DNA of 64,000 nt, taken from positions 1 to 64,000 of the forward strand of contig NZ_JAHKQD010000043.1 in the NCBI RefSeq assembly GCF_018860915.1, given 5' to 3'. Source of the DNA: Colwellia sp. C2M11. Lineage in GTDB: Bacteria > Pseudomonadota > Gammaproteobacteria > Enterobacterales > Alteromonadaceae. The position numbers and the translations under genes were made by a program. The notes under the pieces were generated by a model. The model was not told the DNA's origin, did no database searches, and was given only the letters and a program-made list of their open reading frames with translations. This document shows positions 50,626-61,708 of the stretch, piece by piece. Numbering within the stretch: position 1 is the first letter of the stretch; every line of letters begins with the position of its first letter.

Positions 50626-51240
50626 TTATTCGTTAACTTTGTTGCTTTGTAAACACTGATGAAAATAGGGCCAATTAAATGCTGGCCCAGGATCTGTTTT
50701 TCTACCTTTAGCAATATCACAATGTCCAGTAATATTTTCATTACTAACAAGCGGATAATTTTTTTGTATCATTGCTGTTAGTGCCGCTAATGCTTGGTAT
50801 TGTGCTTCTTCATAAGGAATATCATCTGTACCTTCAAGTTCAATACCGATAGAAAAGTCATTACACTTTTCTATGCCATTAAAATTAGATACGCCCGCAT
50901 GCCATGCTTTATCATTAAAAGATACATACTGAATAATACTGCCATCACGCTTAATTAAGCAATGGGCAGATACTTGTAATTCAGCTATGTCAGCAAAGCT
51001 CGGATGGGCATTGGCATCTATTCTTCCAAGAAAGAGATCTGTTATATAATTATTACCAAATTCACCCGCAGGTAATGAGATATTGTGAACAACTAATAAA
51101 GAAACAGGCACACTTTGGCATCTAGGCGTGAAAAAAGGCGATCTTTGTTGAGACTGCTCTGATAACCAACCATTTTCTATGGTGTAGTTCGGTTGCAAAT
51201 TATTACGCTTTATCACTTTTTTCTGCTTGCTTAACGACAT
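50626..51240 (-). CDS. ampD: 1,6-anhydro-N-acetylmuramyl-L-alanine amidase
   Basis: AmpD is the cytoplasmic zinc amidase of peptidoglycan recycling. The 204-residue protein has LLVVHNISLPAGEFG with zinc ligand His52, and TGHCDIAKGRKTDPGPAFNW with the second His and the Asp ligand; AWHAGVSNF and IGIELEG are also conserved. The N-terminus is about 20 residues longer than in E. coli. It diverges from the protease-nadC pair, the conserved arrangement. Confidence 0.95.
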   Translation of the reverse strand: MSLSKQKKVIKRNNLQPNYTIENGWLSEQSQQRSPFFTPRCQSVPVSLLVVHNISLPAGEFGNNYITDLFLGRIDANAHPSFADIAELQVSAHCLIKRDGSIIQYVSFNDKAWHAGVSNFNGIEKCNDFSIGIELEGTDDIPYEEAQYQALAALTAMIQKNYPLVSNENITGHCDIAKGRKTDPGPAFNWPYFHQCLQSNKVNE

Positions 51241-51283
51241 ACAATAACTTTTATTTTAACGCTTATGTGAGAATTTCTTTATT

Positions 51284-51805
51284 ATGACTGAAGATGACTC
51301 AACAAACAAAATCGCTAAGTTATTTGTTTGGCTTGCATGGATTATTGCGATTGCATTATTAATGTATTTTTTTCAAGGTGTGCTTGATAAACAATATAAT
51401 CCAAATAGTCAGCCACAAGTTAGCTTAAATAGTTCAGGGCAGGCAGAAGTTGTTTTACAGCAAAATAAGCAAGGACACTATGTTACATTGGGGAGTATTA
51501 ATGAATCCCCGGTAACTTTTTTACTTGATACTGGGGCAACGCAAGTGTCAATTCCTGCCCATATTGCTGATGAATTACAGCTAGAAAGCTTTGGTAGTTA
51601 CCCTGTTAGAACCGCAAATGGTACGGTAACTGTTTATAAAACCCAAATAGATCAACTTAGCATTGGTAATATTTTCCTATATAATGTTGCCGCGCATATC
51701 AACCCTGCAATGAAAAGTGATGCCATTTTGCTGGGCATGAGTGCTTTAAAAGAAGTAGAGTTTAGCCAAAAAGGCAAACAACTCACTTTACGTGAATACC
51801 GCTAA
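51284..51805 (+). CDS. Retropepsin-like clan AA aspartic protease, membrane anchored
   Basis: A 173-residue protein with one N-terminal membrane helix (about residues 12-30) and a periplasmic retropepsin-like domain. The active-site motif is FLLDTGATQVSIPA with Asp at about residue 84, and a later ILLGMSALKEVEF matches the family's C-terminal block. This is the small TIGR02281-type single-domain aspartic protease seen in many proteobacteria, expected to act as a dimer. Its substrate is unknown. nadC starts 12 bases after it. Confidence 0.85.
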   Translation: MTEDDSTNKIAKLFVWLAWIIAIALLMYFFQGVLDKQYNPNSQPQVSLNSSGQAEVVLQQNKQGHYVTLGSINESPVTFLLDTGATQVSIPAHIADELQLESFGSYPVRTANGTVTVYKTQIDQLSIGNIFLYNVAAHINPAMKSDAILLGMSALKEVEFSQKGKQLTLREYR

Positions 51806-51814
51806 CAGGAATAA

Positions 51815-52735
<921 letters not shown>

Positions 52736-53073
52736 TTATTCAGTCGCACTTTGCAGTAACTATTTTAGTTTTTGGGCTTAAGGACAGTATTTAAATAAAG
52801 CTAACTAGCATAACAGCGCAAGTGTTTTTCGCTTTAAGAGATTAAGAGAGCGGGTTGGTAAAATAATGGAACGAGTGATATTCAAAGGTGTTTGAATAGT
52901 TCATTATTTGATATGGCAACTAGAAGCTTACTTGTCAAAAGCAGCTAAATAGGTGCGGCTACCTACTGGGCTTTATCAGCAGAGCCAAAAGAAGTATTTT
53001 ATGCTCGTTATGGGGATTTAGAGCGGCTAAATACTTCTTTAAGCCAAAGTGTTTATAAACTTTATATTTTTAG
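52736..53073. other. Gene-free stretch after nadC
   Basis: No coding region is supported. A perfect 12-base inverted repeat, AAAGAAGTATTT (52988-52999) and AAATACTTCTTT (53029-53040), with a 29-base loop lies before the convergent msrA stop and may serve as a terminator for either side. Confidence 0.45.
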
Positions 53074-53652
53074 CTATTTTAATTTACTAACAAATGTTTG
53101 CCTAAATTTTGCTAATTTAGGTGATACTACTGCTTGGCAATATTGATTCTCAGGATTATTGTTAACGTAATCTTGATGATACTCTTCACCAGAATAAAAT
53201 ACTTCTGTAGCACACACTTGTGTGACAATGTCTTGCTCAAACATTGTTGCTTCTGTCATTTCTTTAATGATTGTTTCAGCTATTTTTTTCTGAGAGTCAT
53301 CATGATAAAAAATCGCCGAACGGTATTGAGTCCCTATATCGTTACCTTGTCGATTTAATTGTGTCGGATCATGTAAGGTAAAAAATATTTCCAGTATTTC
53401 TTGGTAAGTAATTACAGCAGGATCAAAACTAAGTTGTACTACTTCAGCATGCCCAGTTTCACCTGTACATATTTCTTCATAGGTTGGTGAAACTGTTTGC
53501 CCACCCATGTACCCTGATGTGGCTGAAAATATACCTTTAACTTGCGTGAAAGCCCCTTCAATACACCAAAAGCATCCTCCTGCTAGGGTAGCAAGTTGGT
53601 TGGTGTTATCACTTTGAGTGTTATTAACATCAGTTGTTGTCATTTTTGTCAT
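53074..53652 (-). CDS. msrA: Peptide methionine-S-sulfoxide reductase MsrA
   Basis: MsrA reduces the S epimer of methionine sulfoxide. The 192-residue protein (from ATG 53652) has the catalytic motif GGCFWCIEG with Cys27, then SGYMGG, GHAEVVQLSFDP and HDPTQLNRQGNDIGTQYRSAIF. A resolving cysteine is seen near the C-terminus in ENQYCQAVV. A GTG at 53667 would add five residues. No signal peptide is obvious, so it is probably cytoplasmic. It is a single gene. Confidence 0.95.
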   Translation of the reverse strand: MTKMTTTDVNNTQSDNTNQLATLAGGCFWCIEGAFTQVKGIFSATSGYMGGQTVSPTYEEICTGETGHAEVVQLSFDPAVITYQEILEIFFTLHDPTQLNRQGNDIGTQYRSAIFYHDDSQKKIAETIIKEMTEATMFEQDIVTQVCATEVFYSGEEYHQDYVNNNPENQYCQAVVSPKLAKFRQTFVSKLK

Positions 53653-53920
53653 AGGGTTTCTATTCACTATTATTTGCGAATTAATCTTTCAATTAATTTA
53701 CCGTTTAAATTAGAGGTTAATTGAAATATTAATATATTCATTTAGTCGCACATATTACAACAATAAATTGTGTAGTTAAACTGTCATTAGCGTAAGACCT
53801 TTTAAGGTATAACAACATCCCCGATGAAATATATCTGTAATACTTAAGTAACATTACCGTCATACTGTCTTGTTATTCTGCAATTAATTATAGTCTACTC
53901 TTTTAATGTCAAACTCTTAA

Positions 53921-55543
53921 ATGAAAAAACTAAGTCGCGTTAGCAGTAAACTTATTATTTTATCTTTGGTGCCTTTACTTATATTTAGCATTATTATATT
54001 TGCTTGTATTAAGGTATCAACAGATCGTCATCTACAAGCTCAACAAATACTTGAAGAACGATTAAGCCAAACTCAACGACTTAATTTAATTATTAGAACC
54101 TTTACTTCTAATATTATTGATACTACTCATAAGTCTCGAAGCGGGATGGAGTTATGGCAAGATGCCAAAACAAAAGTCGCCGCAGGGAAAGCTATTATTG
54201 TTCAGCAGTGGCAAGCGTATAAAAATGGTAATTTATCGAGTAAAGAAAGTGAACTAATTCCAGAGATTCAGCCACTTTATGATAAAAGCCTGAATGCAAT
54301 AGCCATTATAGCTGAGTTAATTGAGGAGGGCTCTTCGTATGGCATGGGGAATTATGTCGATTTAAAACTCTATAGTTCCTTAGAGCCCTTCTTAACAAAA
54401 TTAGATCAATTAGTTTTATTACAAAAACAATTAGCTCATGAAGACAGTTTAGTGAGTAGTAAGTTAACCACACAAACGAACCAGATAATTTTGCTCACCG
54501 TAAGTATCGTTTCTGTTTTAATTTTATTAATGGGCTGGTCAATTTTCCACTCGATTAGAACTCCTCTCAAACACTTACACCGCACGATAATTAATGTTGA
54601 AAAAGAGTCTAATTTATCCTTAAGAGTCGATTTAAATAACCAAGATGAGTTAGGTGAAATAGGGCAGAGCTTTAACCTTATGATGGATAGAATTGTTGGT
54701 TTTGTCGGTACTTTAGCGAATATAGGTACAACATTAGATGCAGCAACTGAAAAAACTATTATTGCTTGTCAGGCAGCACAGGGGCAAGTGACAAGTACAC
54801 AGAATGAGTTATCTAATGCTAACGCTGCTATTACCCAAATGACCAAAGCTGTTGAAATTACTCAGGGGCATACCGAGAATACAATTACTGTTAGTAAAGA
54901 TGCCGATAAACATGCTGCAGATAATTTTAAAGTTGTTGTGCAATCGTCACAGCAAATCAAACAACTTGCAGAAGCTATTGGCCACTCTACTCAACAGATG
55001 AATGATTTAAGGGAGCATGGGCAGCAAATAAACTCTGTATTAACGGTGATAAAAGCTGTTGCTGATCAAACTAACTTATTAGCGCTAAATGCGGCTATTG
55101 AAGCTGCTCGTGCTGGAGAGCAAGGGCGAGGTTTTGCCGTTGTTGCTGATGAAGTTCGCTCGCTTGCATTACGTACTCAAGAATCAACAGGGGAAATAGA
55201 AAGCGTTATTGCGAATATCAGAAAAGCCACTGATGATGCAGCTGAGCAAATGAGAAAAAATGAAGACTTTGCTAATCAAGGTGCGCAAACGATCAAAAAC
55301 ACAGAATCTAATCTACAAATTATTACACATTCATTTAGTGAAATAATTAGTAAAAATGAAATTATTGCTCAAAACCAAAGTGAACAATTACAAGTGGTTG
55401 CAGAGGTGAAAAATAGAATGGATCGCGTTTTTTCTTTATCAGATAAGAGCCGTTCAAATACTAATAATGTCTTAGATAATGCCAAGTTAGCTGAAAATTT
55501 AAGTTTAGAATTAAAACAAGCATTAACCCAATTTCATTATTAA
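53921..55543 (+). CDS. Methyl-accepting chemotaxis protein
   Basis: A 540-residue transmembrane receptor: TM1 at about residues 10-30, a helical periplasmic sensor domain of about 150 residues, TM2 at about 186-206, HAMP to about 260, and the cytoplasmic signalling domain with the conserved hairpin tip [20 protein letters not shown]. The C-terminus has no NWETF-type receptor-docking pentapeptide. The sensor domain resembles four-helix-bundle types, but the ligand cannot be read from the sequence. It is followed by a c-di-GMP protein 85 bases later and may feed the chemotaxis kinase CheA. Confidence 0.93.
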   Translation: MKKLSRVSSKLIILSLVPLLIFSIIIFACIKVSTDRHLQAQQILEERLSQTQRLNLIIRTFTSNIIDTTHKSRSGMELWQDAKTKVAAGKAIIVQQWQAYKNGNLSSKESELIPEIQPLYDKSLNAIAIIAELIEEGSSYGMGNYVDLKLYSSLEPFLTKLDQLVLLQKQLAHEDSLVSSKLTTQTNQIILLTVSIVSVLILLMGWSIFHSIRTPLKHLHRTIINVEKESNLSLRVDLNNQDELGEIGQSFNLMMDRIVGFVGTLANIGTTLDAATEKTIIACQAAQGQVTSTQNELSNANAAITQMTKAVEITQGHTENTITVSKDADKHAADNFKVVVQSSQQIKQLAEAIGHSTQQMNDLREHGQQINSVLTVIKAVADQTNLLALNAAIEAARAGEQGRGFAVVADEVRSLALRTQESTGEIESVIANIRKATDDAAEQMRKNEDFANQGAQTIKNTESNLQIITHSFSEIISKNEIIAQNQSEQLQVVAEVKNRMDRVFSLSDKSRSNTNNVLDNAKLAENLSLELKQALTQFHY

Positions 55544-55628
55544 TCAATAACCTTAACCTTAACCTTTTTAATATTATTAATACTGATGTCTAAGGATAGG
55601 CTTTTGTCACCAATTATGAGATAAATCC

Positions 55629-57404
55629 ATGCAAGCAACCATTCAATCCATTGTATCTAATAAGCTTATTACGACTGTTTTTCAGCCAATATTTGATGTT
55701 GAAAATGAAATAATTGTTGGTTATGAGGCGTTATCGCGTGGACCTAAAAATACTGATTTTTATTCACCTGAGGCATTATTCTTACAGGCACAAGAAGATA
55801 ACTTATTGTCTGAACTTGAACTGCTATGTCGAGCAAGTGCAATTACACGTTTTGTTGAGCTGAAGTTAGCAGGTAAGTTGTTTATTAATATTTGTTTGAA
55901 TGTCATGCTTAATAAAGATCACCCTCACGGTGAAACGATCAAATTGGTTGAGCAGGCTGGATTATCACCACAGCAAGTGGTTATCGAAATCAGTGAAAAG
56001 TCACCGTTTCCCAATAATGATATTTTGCTTAAGGCACTGAATAAATATAGAAAATTCGGTTTTGATATTGCTATAGATGATGTCGGTGTCGGGTATTCAG
56101 GTTTAAAGCAGTGGAGTTACTTACGCCCTGACATTGTTAAAATAGATCGATACTTTATTGATCGTTGTGATCAAGACGTGATGAAGCGAGAGTTTTTAAA
56201 AACGTTATTTGAATTAGGGCGAATATCTAACGCTCATATAATTGCTGAAGGTATTGAAACTAAAGAAGAGTTTGAGTTACTGCGTGAGCTTGGTATGGTT
56301 TATAGTCAAGGCTTTTTCTTAGCTAAACCGAGCGAAAATCCAATAAGGTGTTTTCCAGTCCTTGATATTAGCTCTTCTGTCGAGTTGCAATCGAATGTTG
56401 AGACTATTGCCTCGCTTGTTACAGCAACCACAACGGTTGATTATAACCAAAATGTTAATTATGTTTATGAGCTGTTCACTCAAAACCTTAATGTTCATGC
56501 TATCCCTGTTTTACATGATGATAAACCGTTAGGAATGATTTTTCGTAATCAATTGATGGAATCATACTCTGATATTTATGGCAGAGCGCTGTTTTCTAAA
56601 AAGTCTGCTCGTGACATTATGTCTAATACGCCAATGATTATTGAGCATTCTATGCCTTTAGAACAAGTTAGTGCGTTATTAACCGCCAGAGCAAACTCAG
56701 AATTTACCCAACCCTCTATTATTACTGAACATGGAAAGTATATTGGTGTTGTTTCACCGCGAGATTTATTAAGAAGTATCACTGAATCAAAGTTAGAACA
56801 AGCGAGATACGCGAATCCATTAACCGGTTTACCTGGTAATGTGGTAATAGAAAAAGAAATAGATTACATGCTAAATAAGAAAAAACCGTTTAATTTAGCC
56901 TATTTGGATTTAAATCATTTTAAGCCGTTTAATGATATTTATGGCTATGCTAAAGGGGATTTATTACTGAAAACATTGGCGAATTGCATAATGATTAACA
57001 CAAACAATAAACATTGTTTTGTTGGTCATATCGGTGGCGATGATTTTATTATTATGTTTAAAAGTAATGATGTTGAATGGGTGTGTCAAAAAATATTAGC
57101 TGACTTTGCTAAACAAAGTTTGTCATTTATTACCAAAGAACATCAAGATCAACAGGGGTATAATGCTTTAGATCGTAGAGGGAATAATATCTTTCATCCT
57201 TTAGTGAGCTTAGCTATTGGCGTAATCCAACCTGATCCTACTTGTTACAACTCTTACCACCAAATAGCTGATTTAGCCTCTAAAGCTAAATCAGAAGCTA
57301 AAAAGCAAACCGGTAATAGTTTATTTATTTGCAGAAGACAAAAACTAGACGAGTTTAAGGGAACTGACAATAATCTCCCTCAAGAGCGAGTTAATATCAG
57401 TTAG
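55629..57404 (+). CDS. EAL-CBS-GGDEF c-di-GMP signalling protein
   Basis: A 591-residue soluble protein with an unusual domain order. The N-terminal EAL phosphodiesterase domain (about 5-235) has YEALSRGP, the ligands in EISEK, AIDDVGVGYSG and VKIDRYF, and IAEGIET, so catalysis looks possible. A CBS pair (about 260-380) may bind a nucleotide. The C-terminal GGDEF domain (about 395-575) has YLDLNHFKPFND and a GGDDF signature; the fourth residue is Asp for Glu. Whether the cyclase half is active is uncertain. It may be regulated by adenine nucleotides through CBS. Confidence 0.9.
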   Translation: MQATIQSIVSNKLITTVFQPIFDVENEIIVGYEALSRGPKNTDFYSPEALFLQAQEDNLLSELELLCRASAITRFVELKLAGKLFINICLNVMLNKDHPHGETIKLVEQAGLSPQQVVIEISEKSPFPNNDILLKALNKYRKFGFDIAIDDVGVGYSGLKQWSYLRPDIVKIDRYFIDRCDQDVMKREFLKTLFELGRISNAHIIAEGIETKEEFELLRELGMVYSQGFFLAKPSENPIRCFPVLDISSSVELQSNVETIASLVTATTTVDYNQNVNYVYELFTQNLNVHAIPVLHDDKPLGMIFRNQLMESYSDIYGRALFSKKSARDIMSNTPMIIEHSMPLEQVSALLTARANSEFTQPSIITEHGKYIGVVSPRDLLRSITESKLEQARYANPLTGLPGNVVIEKEIDYMLNKKKPFNLAYLDLNHFKPFNDIYGYAKGDLLLKTLANCIMINTNNKHCFVGHIGGDDFIIMFKSNDVEWVCQKILADFAKQSLSFITKEHQDQQGYNALDRRGNNIFHPLVSLAIGVIQPDPTCYNSYHQIADLASKAKSEAKKQTGNSLFICRRQKLDEFKGTDNNLPQERVNIS

Positions 57405-57457
57405 GCTGATTAATCAGGTTATTTGGTGTTGTCTATCACTGTCCTCACTCTCTGTTA

Positions 57458-57494
57458 ACTGCCACTTAAATTAGATTTAAATTTAAGTGGCAGT
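57458..57494 (+). terminator. Hairpin after the EAL-GGDEF gene
   Basis: ACTGCCACTTAAAT (57458-57471) and ATTTAAGTGGCAGT (57481-57494) form a perfect 14-base stem with a nine-base loop, about 55 bases past the stop. No T run follows. Confidence 0.5.
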
Positions 57495-57687
57495 GGGCTC
57501 ATCTGCTATTTTAAATGATTTTAAAACAGATAACTTATTACCAAATTATTGTACTGTTTTTTGATTTTACTCATTACATAACTCAAAAATAAAGATAATA
57601 TGATATACATATTTATTTACAGAGTGAGCTTAGCGAAGGCTTATTAAGCTAAGTGCCGCTTTGCTAACCTAATATTGTTAGTCATTT

Positions 57688-58935
57688 ATGTTTCCATTTT
57701 TTAAAATCGCTAGTTTTTCAACAACCTTAAAGTCAGGCAACCCTATGCAAATGGTACTTGCTTTACGTAGTGTCGCCATTGTTATTCAATTATTGTTAAT
57801 ACTTTTTGTTAACCTAGTTTTAAATTATCAACTGCCATGGGCTCCTTTATTTGGCGTTATTGCACTAGAATTAATTTATACTTTTATTAGTTTTGTGTTT
57901 TATCAAAAAAAATTGCAAGTTAGTCAACTGGCTTTATTAATACAAATTTGCTCTGACATCGTATTTATGTCGCTGTTATTATTTTTTAGCGGTGGTGCAA
58001 CGAATGCTTTTGTGTCGTTATTATTAATACCCATTGCCATTGCTGCTGTGACACTACCACCCACCTTACTCGCTTTAGTTGCCTTTTTGGCTATTGGCTC
58101 TTATAGCATTTTATTATGGTTTTTACCGATGAGTGTTATGCATGGCAATATGGAAGGGCACTTTATTGCGATGGGGATAAACTTTTTGTTTTCTACATTA
58201 GTGGTTGCACTTGTGGTCGGAAAAATGGCACGTAGCATTAACCAGCGAGAATTAGCGATTGCCGCTTATCGAGAAGACTTATTAAAGCAAGAGCAAGTAA
58301 CTTCTCTTGGGGTTGCTTCAGCCCAAGTAACTCACCAATTAGCAACGCCTATTGCAACCATACAATTATTGGTAGATGAACTTGAGGAAGACTTTACTGA
58401 TAATAGTATTATTGTCGATATGCAAAGTCAGTTAAAACGTTGTAGTGTTAGTTTAGATGCATTCCGTTCGATGGTACTTTCTATTAAAGAGCAAACGAGG
58501 ACGGTGAGTACCGTCGATAATTTACTCAATGAGATATTAGAAAATTTACGCGTAAATTACCCTGATATTGATGTTAGGCTACTAAAAGAACATCAAGTCG
58601 ATGTTACTATTATGGCTGATGCAACACTATTACCAGCAATACTTAATTTAATTAATAATGCAATACAAGCAACTAAAGCAAATTCTAACCAAGAAATAAC
58701 CTTAACGAGTCAAGTAAAAAAGGGCTGTTGGCAATTTATTATTAGGGATAATGGGCCTGGATTTACATTGGAAAAATTAGAAGAATTAGGTATGAAGCCG
58801 GTAAGCAGTGAACAAGGTTTGGGGATGGCCGTTTTTTTAAGTCATGCTACGCTTGAGCGACTTGGTGGTAAGTTGTTATTAACCAATCACCATCAAGGAG
58901 GCGCTTTAGTTACCTTGACTTTACCGGTGCAATAA
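57688..58935 (+). CDS. regB: RegB/PrrB-type redox sensor histidine kinase
   Basis: A 415-residue kinase with six hydrophobic segments in residues 25-190 and a transmitter domain after them. The RegB loop GGATNAF (102-108) is a variant of GGxxNPF. The H-box THQLATPIATI contains His216, and Cys252 in QLKRCSVSL corresponds to the redox-active cysteine of RegB. The ATP-binding N-box (NLINNAIQATKA) and G-box (DNGPGF, EQGLGMAVF) are present. In known systems it senses the quinone/redox state and phosphorylates RegA. The start codon is uncertain: no clear ribosome-binding site precedes ATG 57688. Confidence 0.88.
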   Translation: MFPFFKIASFSTTLKSGNPMQMVLALRSVAIVIQLLLILFVNLVLNYQLPWAPLFGVIALELIYTFISFVFYQKKLQVSQLALLIQICSDIVFMSLLLFFSGGATNAFVSLLLIPIAIAAVTLPPTLLALVAFLAIGSYSILLWFLPMSVMHGNMEGHFIAMGINFLFSTLVVALVVGKMARSINQRELAIAAYREDLLKQEQVTSLGVASAQVTHQLATPIATIQLLVDELEEDFTDNSIIVDMQSQLKRCSVSLDAFRSMVLSIKEQTRTVSTVDNLLNEILENLRVNYPDIDVRLLKEHQVDVTIMADATLLPAILNLINNAIQATKANSNQEITLTSQVKKGCWQFIIRDNGPGFTLEKLEELGMKPVSSEQGLGMAVFLSHATLERLGGKLLLTNHHQGGALVTLTLPVQ

Positions 58936-59024
58936 TTAGCTAAAGCTTTTACGGAACTTAAAATAAGTGTTATTTATTGGGCATCATACAAATTAATACA
59001 GACTAGACAGAGAAATGGATTAAC

Positions 59025-59576
59025 ATGACTAAAGAATTGCTACTGGTAGAAGATGATACTATATTTGCTAACACGGTTATGCGGCGATTAACCAAACATG
59101 GTTTTAATTGCTCACATGTAGACAGTAACTCTGAGGCCCTACTCGCATGCCGTCGACATGCGCCAGATTATATATTACTTGATATGAAATTAGCGCAAGA
59201 AACCACATTAGGCATTATTGCGCCATTAAGAAAGGTTAGGCCTCAAAGCCGTATTATCTTACTTACCGGTTTTGCCAGCATTGCTACTGCTGTTGATGCG
59301 ATCAAGTTAGGGGCAGATGACTATTTATCTAAGCCTTTAGACACACAAACTTTATTAGCGGCTCTAAATGAAAGTAAAGCACCAAGTATTTCAATAGATA
59401 TTGAATTAGAAGGTGAAACACTATCAGCAGAGCAAGCACAGTGGCAATATATTCAACAAGTATTAAAAGCAAATAACGGTAATATTTCAGCCACCGCTCG
59501 TCAGCTATCTATGCATAGACGTACTTTACAGCGTAAACTTCAAAAAAAACCTCAGGGTGATATTGTAAAAAGTTAA
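59025..59576 (+). CDS. regA: RegA/PrrA-type response regulator
   Basis: A 183-residue regulator. The receiver domain (1-120) has the phosphoacceptor Asp53 in YILLDMKLA, the acidic pair at LVEDDT and Lys in SKPLDT. The C-terminal Fis-type helix-turn-helix reads GNISATARQLSMHRRTLQRKLQKKP, nearly identical in style to RegA/PrrA/ActR. It starts 89 bases after regB. Targets in related bacteria are respiratory and redox genes; the targets here are unknown. Confidence 0.92.
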   Translation: MTKELLLVEDDTIFANTVMRRLTKHGFNCSHVDSNSEALLACRRHAPDYILLDMKLAQETTLGIIAPLRKVRPQSRIILLTGFASIATAVDAIKLGADDYLSKPLDTQTLLAALNESKAPSISIDIELEGETLSAEQAQWQYIQQVLKANNGNISATARQLSMHRRTLQRKLQKKPQGDIVKS

Positions 59577-59604
59577 TAAGGTAAGGTTAAATTTTAGTGT
59601 AAAA

Positions 59605-60738
59605 TTAAAAATTATAAGCGATATGTTGATGAAACCTGATAACAACTTCATCTTTATTTGGCTCCATCTTTAATCCTGTAGCCATCAGTTTTAACGCTTT
59701 TTCTATTTGATTTAAAAAGCGGGCAAAACCATGTTCAGTTTTGTTTTTATCTGTGGCAACAAAGATCAGTTGCACATTGTCAACCAGTTCACTCGCATCC
59801 CACTTACTTACTATTCCACAAGGATTTTGCTCAGGATTGTAACCTAACATCTGTAACTCCCCAATGCGAGAGACAATATCATGAATACTGTAACGTACAA
59901 TAGGTACTAAGCCATTGGCAATTAAAGCGCCATTATTTAAATTAAATTGCATTGAAGCTTGTGTAAAGGTATCTGTTAAATAAGTATATAAAGGGTTGTA
60001 TGGGTCACTTGATGTCGGATCAATGTCAACCATATTGAGTAATCTATTAGAAATTGGAATGTTAACAATAGCATATGTCATTGCTGAGTGATATTTAGGT
60101 AATTCAACATCTTGACCTGCATAACGCTGACTAATAGGGCGCAGTTTGTGTGCTCGTGTTGTTAATGAATTATCTATATTATTTGGCTTACTTTGTGCAA
60201 ATAAGTCATAAGTTATATGTTGATGATCACGTAAGCGAATCTCACTTTCATCTAAAGAAATTTCGTTGGCATACGCGCGAACTAATTGAGATATTTTTGT
60301 ATGGAAAAGTGCTGAATTCTCTCTAATTTTTGTACCTGAAGTGAGAAACAGTAATGATATTTTTTTAGCACGCTTATTCGCATCAAAAAAAGTTTTTTGT
60401 AAATGATGATTTTCAGGATTATAGTAAAATAGAATTTGTTGATTTGTTTGCCATTGATGCATTTCTTGGCCAAACCTAACGCGTGCTATTTTATCATTAG
60501 CAATAAATTGACAGTTTTCTACTTCAAACAAATCAGACAAATCAAATAATATTTTCGCTAATGCTTGGTAAAAGGAATAAAAGTTTTCTTGCTGAACACT
60601 AGCTTGATAAGGCGATTTTGAAAATTGTTGAATTAGTTCATCTGTGATTGTGAATTCAGCTAATATGTATTGGTTATCACGTGCATTATTAGGAATATAG
60701 CTTTTATGATCAGCATTTCGTTTTCTCATAATAGACAT
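59605..60738 (-). CDS. Uncharacterised 377-residue protein (possibly DUF3083)
   Basis: The protein has no signal peptide or membrane helix and is predicted soluble. It begins MSIMRKRNADHKSYIPNNARDN and contains QFIANDKIARVRFGQE, several Tyr- and His-rich stretches and a C-terminal VIRFHQHIAYNF. It recalls the DUF3083 family of Shewanella and Colwellia as I remember it, but I cannot confirm that. No catalytic motif stands out. A good AAGGAA precedes ATG 60738. It converges on regA with a gap of only 28 bases, so overlapping transcripts are likely. Confidence 0.6.
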   Translation of the reverse strand: MSIMRKRNADHKSYIPNNARDNQYILAEFTITDELIQQFSKSPYQASVQQENFYSFYQALAKILFDLSDLFEVENCQFIANDKIARVRFGQEMHQWQTNQQILFYYNPENHHLQKTFFDANKRAKKISLLFLTSGTKIRENSALFHTKISQLVRAYANEISLDESEIRLRDHQHITYDLFAQSKPNNIDNSLTTRAHKLRPISQRYAGQDVELPKYHSAMTYAIVNIPISNRLLNMVDIDPTSSDPYNPLYTYLTDTFTQASMQFNLNNGALIANGLVPIVRYSIHDIVSRIGELQMLGYNPEQNPCGIVSKWDASELVDNVQLIFVATDKNKTEHGFARFLNQIEKALKLMATGLKMEPNKDEVVIRFHQHIAYNF

Positions 60739-60934
60739 CGAATTTCCTTCTTTAACCTGCGCTCAAGTTATTTAGATAGTTAAGTTATTGCGCTAAGTGT
60801 AGATTTATTTAATGACATTTTTATGTCACCTAGATGGCAAATTGAAGACAATGTGAACATAACTATTTTGATAGAAGAGGGAGTAATGGTATAAACGATT
60901 AGGAGATTAGTTGAATTAATTTTATCTTTCGTAC

Positions 60935-61708
60935 TTAATCCAGAGTATTAAACATAATTGGCGTCCATTTTTTTCTAATAGCAGGCAATATTCCTTCTTG
61001 CTCTAACTTTTGCATTATTTTTTTTAGCTCAGCTACAACATGTTGCTCTGTCGTTATACTACAGGCAAAATGAAAATCTAAAGTAAAATCTTGCACACTA
61101 TAAACGCTTTTATATTTTGATGCGGCTTCCGTGCTTTTTACCCGATGTAAGATAAGATCATCATTAAGGACAACTAAATCAATATTACGGCTAGGCTTCT
61201 CAAGTAACTGTAATAAAGAATCATAGTTATCCATCACATACAGGTTTTTATTTTCAATAAAGCCTTTTGATAAAAGAAAGTGGTGCGTTACATCATCTCG
61301 TATCACGGCTGTTTTATATTTTTTGGCATCATTTAAGGTCGATATTTTGATCGTACTTGAGGCAAGTGAATACATCGACACTGTACTGCTAATTATTTGT
61401 CCTACCCAGTTAAATAAAAGCTCACGTTCAGGAATACGGCCTATTGAATAAATACAAGTATCCTCTTCATGCAGCGCTCTATTGTAAGAAAGCGACCAAG
61501 GATAAGCTTCAATATTGTAATCAAAGGATGAATTTTTTAATGTCGCTTCTACTATTTCTGTTGATATTCCGCTGATTTCGTTTTTATCAACTATTTGAAA
61601 AGGAGCTAAATGTTCAGTAAGAATAGTTAATTCTTTTGCTTGGATATTGGCACTAAAGATCATTACACATATAATCAGGTTATTAATCAAATCTCTATTG
61701 ATGTGCAT
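60935..61708 (-). CDS. Orphan family 3 periplasmic solute-binding protein
   Basis: A 257-residue protein with a signal peptide ending near IQAKELT and an SBP_bac_3-like fold: LTILTEHLAPFQIVD, GISTEIVEATL, CIYSIGRIPERELLFNWVG and a second lobe with YKTAVIRDDVTHHFLLSKG. The sequence is distant from the binding protein at 27.9 kb. No ABC permease or ATPase is near; genes around it are signalling proteins, so it may serve as an accessory sensor. An AAAGGGG site lies upstream of ATG 61708. Confidence 0.8.
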   Translation of the reverse strand: MHINRDLINNLIICVMIFSANIQAKELTILTEHLAPFQIVDKNEISGISTEIVEATLKNSSFDYNIEAYPWSLSYNRALHEEDTCIYSIGRIPERELLFNWVGQIISSTVSMYSLASSTIKISTLNDAKKYKTAVIRDDVTHHFLLSKGFIENKNLYVMDNYDSLLQLLEKPSRNIDLVVLNDDLILHRVKSTEAASKYKSVYSVQDFTLDFHFACSITTEQHVVAELKKIMQKLEQEGILPAIRKKWTPIMFNTLD

